64,000 nt of DNA from Nesterenkonia haasae. GTDB lineage: Bacteria > Actinomycetota > Actinomycetes > Actinomycetales > Micrococcaceae. Of the stretch, positions 1-7,951 are shown one piece after another; position 1 is the first letter of the stretch; each line of letters starts with the position of its first letter. Below the pieces are notes generated by a model. The model had not been told where the DNA came from and made no database searches. It was given only the letters and a program-made list of their open reading frames with translations. A program made the translations under genes and the position numbers. The stretch is taken from contig NZ_VFIE01000017.1 in the NCBI RefSeq assembly GCF_010119385.1, positions 619,066-683,065 of the forward strand. Reading direction: 5' to 3'.

Positions 1-1294
1 CCTTGGCTGGCGCCGGAGCAATCCCGGGGACTGTTCGCAGCAGATACGAGGTGAGGGTATGGGCGTTAGGGTGATCGGCGTACCGTTCGGCAGTGACTCG
101 CGCCCCGCTGTAGGCTCGCTCCTCCACATAGGCGGCAGCCCCACCCTGCAGAATCTTGTGCGCCTCCGTCAGGTACCGGGAACGGGCCTGGACTCGGCTG
201 AGCATCAGTTCATGTCTGCTGGCCTGTGAGGCGTCGACGGGGTCAGCGAATCCACCGCCGAGCAGGACTCCTCCACCGATACCATCGAATATGGCGCCCG
301 GGCTTTTCCGTAGTTCTCGGACCACCGGCATCAACCAGAAATGAAAGGAAGCTTGGTAGTCCACAGCCTCGGCATAGTCGGCGAAATCTTGTCCGAATTG
401 GTCGTACCGGCCGGTGATGATGCGGTGATCAACGCCAAGGGTCTCAGCCACCTGCGAGGCGACGAGCTCCTCAAGGGCCGATCCAGCATCCGAACTGGTC
501 GACCACGCCGTGAGGCTCTTCCGGTCCGGGCTCTCCCGAGCGGCTAGCGCAGTCAGCATCCGGGAGTCTCGGCCACCGGAGAGCATGGGGTTGGCCGCAG
601 CTCCGGAGTGGACTCCGCTGAGGTGGGGCCGCATGTGATCAGCCATCGCCTCGATGGTCTCCCTGGTCACCTCATCCACGTTCGATCCACTCTGCGGGGT
701 GTAGTCTTCCCACGGCCAGTGCTGCTGCTTCAGGTGCACAGCGCCGGAATCGGTGACCTCGGCGTATTCCATGGGCATCAGCCGGCGGATCTCAGTGAAG
801 GTGGTTCGGCCAGACAGTGGAGCGCCGAACGCCAGGATCTCGCTCCATGCCTGCCAGTCGGGGGTCAACGCCTCTGCGGTGTCGACTAACCAGCGCAGCC
901 TCGTGGAGAAGAACACTGCGGAGTCGGCGGTATGGACGTAGAGCACCTGGCATCCAGAGACGCTTCCGTGCACTAGGCCCGTTCCGCGAGCATTGCTGCG
1001 CAGTCCACAGGCGTCGGCTTCCCGAGCGGTTCGGTCCCATGGCTGTTCCAGAAGCTCCGAATCGATCTGCCCTGCAGCGTTCCATGCAGCGGCCATGGTG
1101 CGCTCAGTCCGACTGACAGCAGACGCAGCGGTCACTCTCAGTGTCAAGCCCGGCACCAGGTAAGAGGGCTCCCAGGACACGCCCTCGCCTTCAGCGAGTT
1201 CCGCCATGCGATCTGCACGCTGCCGGTGAGCTTCGGTCATGCGTCCGAGTACACCGCACACCGCGGTGGGCTGCAGCCTCGGCGGCGCCGTCAC
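1..1294 (-). CDS. Asparagine-synthase-like amidotransferase, C-terminus cut by window edge
   Basis: Reading the minus strand in the frame of the ATG at 586 gives an open frame of about 431 codons that runs off the left edge. It carries the PP-loop motif SGGRDSR (near 564-581), which activates a carboxylate with ATP in asparagine synthase-type enzymes. The region before it (GAPLSGRT, then IRRL) resembles the end of a class II glutaminase-like domain. Three starts are possible: GTG at 1294, whose GTGA overlaps the stop of the upstream glycosyltransferase; GTG at 1261, which would give an N-terminus MCGVLG with a Cys2 nucleophile; and ATG at 1240. I chose 1294 because GTGA/ATGA overlaps are used throughout this locus. 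In a surface-polymer locus it probably makes an amide on a sugar acid or amino acid substituent; the substrate is unknown. Confidence 0.75.
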   Translation of the reverse strand, partial: MTAPPRLQPTAVCGVLGRMTEAHRQRADRMAELAEGEGVSWEPSYLVPGLTLRVTAASAVSRTERTMAAAWNAAGQIDSELLEQPWDRTAREADACGLRSNARGTGLVHGSVSGCQVLYVHTADSAVFFSTRLRWLVDTAEALTPDWQAWSEILAFGAPLSGRTTFTEIRRLMPMEYAEVTDSGAVHLKQQHWPWEDYTPQSGSNVDEVTRETIEAMADHMRPHLSGVHSGAAANPMLSGGRDSRMLTALAARESPDRKSLTAWSTSSDAGSALEELVASQVAETLGVDHRIITGRYDQFGQDFADYAEAVDYQASFHFWLMPVVRELRKSPGAIFDGIGGGVLLGGGFADPVDASQASRHELMLSRVQARSRYLTEAHKILQGGAAAYVEERAYSGARVTAERYADHPNAHTLTSYLLRTVPGIAPAPAK

Positions 1295-2502
1295 GGAGTC
1301 ACGCCCAACGACCGCAGGCGCTCCAGGTGTCTTCCCGGCCCATGATCGACAGCGAACTGCTGACCTCGGCGTGACTGTTCGAGAAACGCATCCCGGTCCA
1401 TCCAATACTGATCAATCAGGCCAGTCACCTCACCCGGCTCGGCATATACCGCCGCCGCACCGAAAATCTCTTCCAGATAGTGCGGCAGCACCACCAGACA
1501 ACCGGCGGCGAGCGCTTCCATGATGGCCCTCCCGAACGCCTCCTTCCAACCGGGGTGGTGCATGTAGACCCAGAAGTCGATCCGCTGGAGAAATTCGTCC
1601 GGAGCCTCCGATCCGAAAGGTTGGACATGCCATGTGCCCGGAACCTCGCCGAGAATCTCCTCCGGAACTGCAGCGCCTCCGAGGACCTCCACCTGGTAGT
1701 GGGTGCTTTCCGGGTACGCAGCCCGAATGTCCCTAGCAGTAGCGGGCCATTTCTCTTTATCCGGCCGGGAATGCCGTCCGATCACCGGTCGCTCAGTGAC
1801 GAATCCTGTCCGCGGGGTGGTGACGACCTCATGACCAAAAATATTGGCCCAGTCCTGGTCGGTGAGGTTAACATCAGGGGCTTTCTGCGCCAGAATGCTC
1901 GCCCGCACGACCGGGCTGATGGGCGCCCACTCGGCCTGCACGCCGAACTTCTCGAAAGCTTTATCACCTACGCCCCTGACGGAGTAGTGCCAGGTTTCAT
2001 CCGCGTCGATCGCGGGATGGTTCGCCACGATCACCATCCGATCGGTCGATATCTTTCCGAACTTGGCGGCACTGGTGCCGATGACGGTGGGGTGTCGAAT
2101 CACCACGACTCCAACATCCAGCTCGGCTCGTGGGGAGACAATGTGGACACCAGGGAGTCCCATCACCGACTGGATATGGCGGCTGAACCCGGTGACCGTG
2201 GTGGTGACCGCAGACTGGGCGTGGATAAGAGCGGTGGTGAGTCCTGCGGCAGACTGAGCCCGCACCTCTTCAGCGATCGAAGCTGTTGTGCCTCCACGGA
2301 GTCGGAAATCAGAGACTATTGCCACATCAACCCGCCGTACGGGGTCCTCGCCGGCGCGCTGCAACTGGGCAGCCAATGTGCTGACCTCACCTGAGAGCTC
2401 GGCCACTTGTGTGTGTAGCGCCTCACGTTCCGCTCCGGTGACCCTCCGGCGGAGACGACCCAGTGTGCGGCGCAGATCCGTGGTTCGGTTCATCAACGCC
2501 AC
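1291..2502 (-). CDS. GT-B-like glycosyltransferase
   Basis: A 403-aa protein. After a short basic and coiled N-terminus (about 1-55) comes a Rossmann-like start (VAIVSDFRLRGGT) and a C-terminal donor-site region with an E-x7-E-type motif (EAFGRAIMEAL, from residue 321) followed by GCLVVLP, typical of GT4-like enzymes. The start is GTG at 2502, preceded by TGAGG at 7-nt spacing; the ATG nine bases further in is less well placed. The whole protein resembles the C-terminal third of the 943-aa protein at 10529-13360. It overlaps the asparagine-synthase-like gene by 4 bp and is transcribed away from the ATP-grasp gene at 2535. It likely adds a sugar to the exported polymer; donor and acceptor cannot be told. 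Confidence 0.8.
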   Translation of the reverse strand: MALMNRTTDLRRTLGRLRRRVTGAEREALHTQVAELSGEVSTLAAQLQRAGEDPVRRVDVAIVSDFRLRGGTTASIAEEVRAQSAAGLTTALIHAQSAVTTTVTGFSRHIQSVMGLPGVHIVSPRAELDVGVVVIRHPTVIGTSAAKFGKISTDRMVIVANHPAIDADETWHYSVRGVGDKAFEKFGVQAEWAPISPVVRASILAQKAPDVNLTDQDWANIFGHEVVTTPRTGFVTERPVIGRHSRPDKEKWPATARDIRAAYPESTHYQVEVLGGAAVPEEILGEVPGTWHVQPFGSEAPDEFLQRIDFWVYMHHPGWKEAFGRAIMEALAAGCLVVLPHYLEEIFGAAAVYAEPGEVTGLIDQYWMDRDAFLEQSRRGQQFAVDHGPGRHLERLRSLGVTP

Positions 2503-2521
2503 TGTATCGCCTCAGACGCGT

Positions 2522-2527
2522 TAAGCT
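2522..2527 (+). promoter_or_regulatory. -10 box TAAGCT, leaderless type
   Basis: TAAGCT lies 7 nt before the GTG at 2535, the spacing of a leaderless transcript, and there is no Shine-Dalgarno sequence. It supports GTG 2535 as the start of the ATP-grasp gene. No good -35 is visible. Confidence 0.45.
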
Positions 2528-2534
2528 GTGGATC

Positions 2535-3650
2535 GTGCCTGCGCTGACAACTGTGCCCGATGCTGACCGCCCAATCGGCAAGTTCATTGTGGACTCCGTG
2601 CTCCCACGGTGGGACAGCATCAACACGTTCAGGCACGCGTTCCCCCACAGCCGCATGATGACAGTGATGCTCCAGCGCCGACGAGTCCACGTCCACCAGT
2701 TCAAGGGAATCGTTGCAGCGTTTCTCTACAACGGGGACATTGTGGGCGGACGCACCGGACGATTGACCACATTGGTCAGCGACCAGGCTCTGGAAGCCTG
2801 CAACTCCAAAAGCTTGGCACGTGAGTACTTCACCGCCGCCGAGGTTCCCGTTCCGCGGGGGCAGGTGTTCACCAGCGACCAGCAGAAGGCAGCCGCGGCC
2901 TTCGTGTCCAAGCCAGGACCCTGGGTTCTGAAGCCAGACGAGGGACGGCATGGTCGAGGGGTTCGCTTCGGCGTAACTGAGGAGACGTTGGACACATCCT
3001 GGACCGCGACTCTGAGCTCAATCCCGCGGACCGCCGAGGGCCCCAAGCAGCTCCTCATTGATCAGTTCCGGGACGCCTTGTGCTTGCGCTTCTATGTGGT
3101 CGGCAGCGCCGTCCAAGCAGTAGCCGTGCGTGTCCCGGCATTCGTGGTGGGCGACGGAACACGCCCGATCAGCACGCTGCTGACAGAGTCTTTTGCCGCT
3201 AGGGAAGCACATCCCCTGCTGCGCAAAACTCTGCCGCAGATTGGCGACAACTTGCTTAACTCCACGGACTGGTCTCTAGACCAGGTTCCAGCCGCCGGAG
3301 AGCTGGCGCTGCTGGGAACTGACGGCTCCATGACCAGGGGCGGTGTACCCGTGGACGTCACTGACGAGGTCAGCTCCGAGCTCAACGACCTGGCGGTCCG
3401 CGCGGCCGATTCGATCCCCGGCTTAGTAGCGGCAGGTATAGACATCCTCGCCCCCGAGCTCAACAGCGCCCAGGACGCAGTAGTCCTCGACGCCGATGCC
3501 TGGGCCAACACTACGATCCACAGGTATCCCGCGCTGGGCCGTCCGCGGCGCGCCGGTGCAACGGCCGTCGCCGAGCACATCAGGCTTCGGGCCGCGCACT
3601 GGGACAAACCGGCCTTGCCTCCCGAGCCGCAGGATCCAGACGACGACTAG
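2535..3650 (+). CDS. Stand-alone ATP-grasp ligase, cyanophycin-synthetase-like
   Basis: About 371 aa from GTG 2535. The order of motifs matches the ATP-grasp half of cyanophycin synthetase-type enzymes: a K-x-x-x-R-E helix and VPVPRG (about residues 95-115), VLKPDEGRHGRGV (nucleotide-binding strand and loop), AFVVGDGTRPIS, DQVPAAGEL, and GGVPVDVTDEV. There is no Mur-ligase half. Such ligases join a carboxylate, activated as acyl-phosphate, to an amine, so this may attach an amino acid to a precursor or protein. It is divergent from the minus-strand glycosyltransferase and precedes the putative rhamnosyltransferase at 3700 by about 50 bp. The open frame reaches back to a GTG at 2463, but that would run into the divergent gene. 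Family call is firm at fold level, substrate unknown. Confidence 0.75.
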   Translation: MPALTTVPDADRPIGKFIVDSVLPRWDSINTFRHAFPHSRMMTVMLQRRRVHVHQFKGIVAAFLYNGDIVGGRTGRLTTLVSDQALEACNSKSLAREYFTAAEVPVPRGQVFTSDQQKAAAAFVSKPGPWVLKPDEGRHGRGVRFGVTEETLDTSWTATLSSIPRTAEGPKQLLIDQFRDALCLRFYVVGSAVQAVAVRVPAFVVGDGTRPISTLLTESFAAREAHPLLRKTLPQIGDNLLNSTDWSLDQVPAAGELALLGTDGSMTRGGVPVDVTDEVSSELNDLAVRAADSIPGLVAAGIDILAPELNSAQDAVVLDADAWANTTIHRYPALGRPRRAGATAVAEHIRLRAAHWDKPALPPEPQDPDDD

Positions 3651-3699
3651 CGTCACACAGGCCCGTCGCTGCGGATGGTTAGACTCACATCTAAGTGCA

Positions 3700-5076
3700 A
3701 TGAAAGCGAGATTCATGAACGCACTATCCACTATCGGGCAACGTGCCCGGCGCGTTGCCCAGCGGGCCAGGCAGGCCATCCGAGGATCGGAAAACCAGGC
3801 GGCCCCGTCTCTCAGCGCAGAACGCGCCTCGAGGGTGCTGTTCGTCGGGCATACCCGCTTCAGCGTTCACCAATACGGTTCCCGCTACTTCAATGCCACC
3901 AGAGACGGTGATGCCGGAGCCGGATTCAGCGAAGAGCAGTACACCCAGTGGCTCTACAGTGACGAACGGATGGATCCCCGGACTGAGATCTTCACCACGC
4001 TCAGCCTCCCGCAGCTTGCGCAGGCCGCTGAGGACTTCAATGTGGTCCACTACGTCTCCTACTCGCCCTCACTTCCACAGAAGCACAAAAATGCACTGCG
4101 CCAGGCCGCACGCAGCTACGAATTTCTTGAACTCAACGAAACCAACAAAACAGTGTCGTCAACACCTACCAAGAACCTCATCCGCAAAGCCGCGCACAAA
4201 CATCACCTCAGCTCCGGGCCCATCGGCGTCTACCGGCTCGATGACGATGACGTCCTCTCGGTGAACTACTTTCACCTCATGGCTCCATATGTCAGAAGCA
4301 GCCACATTGGCTGGTGGGTCTCCCAGGGGTTAGGTATCGCCGCAGTGCGATTAGGGGATGACTTTGTCTACGCCCGGGACTACTACTACCCCAAAAGTGC
4401 CTTCGGCCCACTGTGCATCGCAGGTTACGACAACGGAGAAGTGAGCCACACCCAGGCCCCAAAGCACACAGTCATGGACCACACCAACCCCACCATCCTT
4501 GATTCCCGTGAGCCTGCCTATTTCCATATTCGTCACCGGGGACAGGACAGCACCCTGGGAGGAAAACCTCTCCCCTTCTATCCGGAGGCCATGATGCGCA
4601 TCCGCAGCGAGGGGCCAGCGGATCTTGAACGGGTCCGCACATTGTTCCCGCTGGTCGCCGACCGGTTGCGCCTGACACCAGGGAAAGCCGATAACGCCGT
4701 CACCCTTGAACCAACTGCGCTCAGCGCCAACAGCGAACCGGTGCACCATTCCTGGGACCAACCCGGGGCTCTCGCCCTCCGTGTGGAGCTCCCCGACCGC
4801 GGAAAGCTTGCCCCGCGCCAGCTCAGGGTGAGTTTCTCCACCACCGAAGAAGCGCACTGCGAGTACTCGAAGGCCCAGGAACGCGAGTTCTTCGCCGCTG
4901 CCAACGTCCAGTCAGATGACGCGGGCTACTCCGCGTGGGTCCCCCACCAGAGCACTGGGCTAGGTCACATCCTTGTCCTCGAACCGCCCCAAGGTGTTCG
5001 CATCACGAGCTTGAGACTGCACGCTGACCAGCAAGAGCCGCTCACCATCCAGCAGGCGACCGCCTACCCGCTATGA
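3700..5076 (+). CDS. Putative rhamnosyltransferase-family glycosyltransferase, copy 1
   Basis: About 458 aa from ATG 3700 (an ATG at 3715 is an alternative). It has the opening strand VLFVGHTRFSVHQYGS and the acidic motif RLDDDDVLSVNYF, both typical of the family annotated as putative rhamnosyl transferase (PF11316 type); the DDDD run would bind the metal and nucleotide-sugar. A basic stretch at residues 5-40 precedes the domain. It is clearly paralogous to the product of 6701-7951, which shares HTRF/YTRF-SVHQY, SLPQLAQA, SPSLP and MYRLDDDD. The last ~110 residues look like a separate beta-rich module. The stop overlaps the beta-helix gene start by 4 bp (ATGA), so the two are co-translated. 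Confidence 0.75.
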   Translation: MKARFMNALSTIGQRARRVAQRARQAIRGSENQAAPSLSAERASRVLFVGHTRFSVHQYGSRYFNATRDGDAGAGFSEEQYTQWLYSDERMDPRTEIFTTLSLPQLAQAAEDFNVVHYVSYSPSLPQKHKNALRQAARSYEFLELNETNKTVSSTPTKNLIRKAAHKHHLSSGPIGVYRLDDDDVLSVNYFHLMAPYVRSSHIGWWVSQGLGIAAVRLGDDFVYARDYYYPKSAFGPLCIAGYDNGEVSHTQAPKHTVMDHTNPTILDSREPAYFHIRHRGQDSTLGGKPLPFYPEAMMRIRSEGPADLERVRTLFPLVADRLRLTPGKADNAVTLEPTALSANSEPVHHSWDQPGALALRVELPDRGKLAPRQLRVSFSTTEEAHCEYSKAQEREFFAAANVQSDDAGYSAWVPHQSTGLGHILVLEPPQGVRITSLRLHADQQEPLTIQQATAYPL

Positions 5077-6704
5077 CCTTCGGACCGCTGCATCAGCTCA
5101 GGGCACATCTCCAGAGACTCTTCCACAAGCAGGACACTTCCCTGGCCGCTCAGCTGTGGCGTGATTACACAGCTCATCCCTCCAAACATCCGCGCATTCC
5201 CAACGTCTCCTACGCTGGATATCAGATGGGGAACCAGCCCATCCCCAACCGCGCCGGCCCGCTGTTTCGCGTTGAAGAGTTCGGTGCTCACCCTGACACA
5301 TCAAGCGAATGCGATGAAGCAGTGGCTGCGGCCGTCCACGCGGCAGAAGAGGCCGGCGGCGGCGTCGTGCTCTTCCCGGAAGGAATCTTCTACTTTTCCT
5401 CCGTGATCTGGGTTCACGCATCCAATGTCGTGATCCGCGGGGCGGGCCAGGGCAAGACCACCCTGTACTTCACTCAGCCGCTTGAGGCGGCTTACCGCCA
5501 CTCACGTATGGGCGAATGGTCCTGGACCGGGGGCCTGGTATGGTTCCTGCCCCGCGAGCTCCGACACGAACTCGAAACCTCCGACTGGGCGTGGGGAACC
5601 AATGAAGGGTGGACCGGCAACCGCGAACTGGCGAAACTGACCCAGCCTGTCGTTCGCGGAACCCGGCGTATACACCTCACCGACACCATGGAGATCCTTC
5701 CCGGTGATGAGATCATCCTCACCCTCACCAATACACCCGATAACAGCTTGCTCTCGCACCTATGCGGAGATCTGCCACCAGGAAGCTATGACTTCGCCCA
5801 GCTGGCCAGCTCACTGCACAAACAGAAGAACTACCGGCAGTTGCGCTGGCCTGTGCGAGTCGAAGCGGTGGAGGAGAACTCCCTGATCCTCGCCCAGCCC
5901 ACAAAAGTCGATCTGCGACTCGAATGGGACCCTACCGTCACATCCCTCGGCCCGCATGTGCGGGAATCCGGAATCGAAGACTGCACGATCCGCATGCACC
6001 CCTCGGCGCAGCAGCCGCACAACCAGGACCACGGGTTCAACGGCCCCCACTTCCAGGCAGCGCTGGACTGCTGGGCCCGCCGGGTCGAGGTCATCGACGC
6101 TGACAACGGCTTCGGCTTCACCTCAGCCAAAGGGATCACCCTGCACCAAGTCGCCGTCAGTGGCCGGGCAAGACACCACAGCTTTATCTGCAGAGAACAG
6201 AGCCATGACTGCCTGGTTCACGAGTTCTCCATCGCCGCAGCGACCACCGCATTGGCCGCCCAGGCGCTCACTCACGGGCTCAACGTGGAAGGTTACTCCT
6301 CTGGAAATGTGTGGTCGGAGGGTGAGATGGAAGGCACATTCGATTCCCACCGGCGAGTTCCTTTCGAAAATGTCCGCACCTGCATCAGACTGACAAACAC
6401 CGGTTCGCTGGGTGGGGCCAAGAAGGCCGGACCCCACTGGGGGGCCCGCTTCGTCCACTGGAATGTGGAAGTGACCAATAAGCGCGCCTTCGCTGTCCGC
6501 CTTGAACACCATGCCCCTTACAGCGCGATGGTGGGTGTCACCGGACCGAGCAAACCGCATCCCAAACCCAGTGAATTCTCCGGCGACCTACACTCAATCC
6601 TTGCTGATGTCGGGACCACCGTTTCGCCCCGGAATCTCTATCTCGCCCAACTGAAGCATCGGTTGGAGTCGTCGGCAGCACGTACGCGGAAGGAACAGCT
6701 GTGA
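5073..6704 (+). CDS. Right-handed beta-helix protein (pectate-lyase-3 superfamily)
   Basis: A 543-aa protein. Residues about 65-130 carry the opening signature of the pectate lyase-like superfamily: EFGAHPD, a helix with AVAAAVHAAEEAGGG, VVLFPEGIFYF, and VIRGAGQGKTTLYF. The rest is rich in short strands with repeating valine/isoleucine and asparagine/aspartate turns. Members are polysaccharide lyases, glycosyl hydrolases or epimerases. No signal peptide is visible, so this copy appears cytoplasmic, which favours modification of the growing chain over degradation of an outside polymer. ATGA and GTGA overlaps tie it to the two paralogous glycosyltransferases on either side. The catalytic residues cannot be assigned by eye. 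Confidence 0.65.
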   Translation: MTFGPLHQLRAHLQRLFHKQDTSLAAQLWRDYTAHPSKHPRIPNVSYAGYQMGNQPIPNRAGPLFRVEEFGAHPDTSSECDEAVAAAVHAAEEAGGGVVLFPEGIFYFSSVIWVHASNVVIRGAGQGKTTLYFTQPLEAAYRHSRMGEWSWTGGLVWFLPRELRHELETSDWAWGTNEGWTGNRELAKLTQPVVRGTRRIHLTDTMEILPGDEIILTLTNTPDNSLLSHLCGDLPPGSYDFAQLASSLHKQKNYRQLRWPVRVEAVEENSLILAQPTKVDLRLEWDPTVTSLGPHVRESGIEDCTIRMHPSAQQPHNQDHGFNGPHFQAALDCWARRVEVIDADNGFGFTSAKGITLHQVAVSGRARHHSFICREQSHDCLVHEFSIAAATTALAAQALTHGLNVEGYSSGNVWSEGEMEGTFDSHRRVPFENVRTCIRLTNTGSLGGAKKAGPHWGARFVHWNVEVTNKRAFAVRLEHHAPYSAMVGVTGPSKPHPKPSEFSGDLHSILADVGTTVSPRNLYLAQLKHRLESSAARTRKEQL

Positions 6705-7951
6705 GCACTCTCTTCATCGGATATACGAGGTTCAGCGTGCACCAATACGAATCGGGGAGCTTCAAAGCGACCAGCACAGCAGGTGGTTTTTCTGAGACTG
6801 AGTACACCGAGTGGCTCTACGACTCAGACCGGCTCGACACACGAACAGCCATCTTCGTGGACGAGAGCCTCCCGCAGCTGGCGCAGGCTTCGAAGAAGTG
6901 CGATCTGGTCCACATCGTCGCGATCTCCCCTTCCCTGCCTGAGAAGTACAAGGCCACGCTGCAGGAAGCCCGCTCGCGCTACCCCTTCCTGCGAATCCAC
7001 GAAACCAAACAGCGCGCCGCACCGAGCCACCCCAACCTTCCGCTGGTGAAAACCATGCTCACAAAACGCGGCTTAGCCGGCCAGGTGTTCGGCATGTACC
7101 GGCTCGACGATGACGATCTTCTGCCGATCGACTATTTCGAGCGAATGATTCCCTACGTCACCGGTGAGCACGTCGGTTATCGGGTGTCCCTGCCCCAGGG
7201 CATCGGAACCATCCGCGCGCAGAACGGTTACGTGCTGCCGTGGACGTTCTACGAGGCGAAATCCTCCGCCGGGTTCCTCAGCGTCCACCGGTTCTCCCCG
7301 GACGGCCAAAAGATCTTCGGCCTCGAAGCCAGACACCACGTGAAGGGCCACCACAAAGCCGACCGCAACTTCCCTGTGATCCTAGATGGCCGCCAGCCAG
7401 GATTCTTCCGCGTCCGGCATCAGACCCAGGACAGCACCCTGACCACCTCGGCCGGGGCATTCTTCACCCGTGTAGTGGAGCAGGCCACCGGCCGTCCTAC
7501 CGCAACCCACGACGCCGTCGCCTCCGCTTTCCCCCACATCGCTGACCGGGTCTGTGACTCCGCTGAACATCTCCACGGGACAGCCAGTCTGACCGCTGAG
7601 CCGATATCGCTGGCCAGCTGCGACCTTGCCGTCAGCTGTGACTACCGGCTTCCGATGCTGCTGAGCGGCGGCTTGGCCCGCTCTGCTGCAACACCAGCCA
7701 TCCAGCTGCGGCTGACACTGGAGGAGGTTCCAGATGAGAGCGCTGTGGCGTTCTTCCGTGAGGCAGGTTTCACCGTGGACTCCCAAAATAAGTTCGAACG
7801 AGCGCTGCGGTGGGCAGATCAGAAGATCACCGACGTGCTAGAACCTCCCCCGGGCACTGCCATCACCCGTCTTGAACTCTCCAGTTCTGATGATGTAACA
7901 CTCACCTCGTTGTTTGCTGCGCCCCTGAAAACAGTCGGTGCATCAACATGA
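6701..7951 (+). CDS. Putative rhamnosyltransferase-family glycosyltransferase, copy 2
   Basis: A 416-aa paralogue of the protein at 3700-5076, without its basic N-terminal extension. It starts at GTG 6701, overlapping the beta-helix stop by 4 bp. Key features are LFIGYTRFSVHQYES at the N-terminus and MYRLDDDDLLPIDYFERM near residue 130, the acidic donor-binding motif of the PF11316-type family. The C-terminal ~100 residues diverge most between the two copies, which suggests different acceptors. It overlaps the pyruvyltransferase start by 4 bp (ATGA). With its paralogue it probably adds two related sugars of one repeat unit. Confidence 0.75.
   Translation: MSTLFIGYTRFSVHQYESGSFKATSTAGGFSETEYTEWLYDSDRLDTRTAIFVDESLPQLAQASKKCDLVHIVAISPSLPEKYKATLQEARSRYPFLRIHETKQRAAPSHPNLPLVKTMLTKRGLAGQVFGMYRLDDDDLLPIDYFERMIPYVTGEHVGYRVSLPQGIGTIRAQNGYVLPWTFYEAKSSAGFLSVHRFSPDGQKIFGLEARHHVKGHHKADRNFPVILDGRQPGFFRVRHQTQDSTLTTSAGAFFTRVVEQATGRPTATHDAVASAFPHIADRVCDSAEHLHGTASLTAEPISLASCDLAVSCDYRLPMLLSGGLARSAATPAIQLRLTLEEVPDESAVAFFREAGFTVDSQNKFERALRWADQKITDVLEPPPGTAITRLELSSSDDVTLTSLFAAPLKTVGAST

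Noticed and set aside
1480-2394. 304-codon open frame on the plus strand
   Set aside because: It lies wholly antisense to the glycosyltransferase at 1291-2502, with no family motifs and no start signal.
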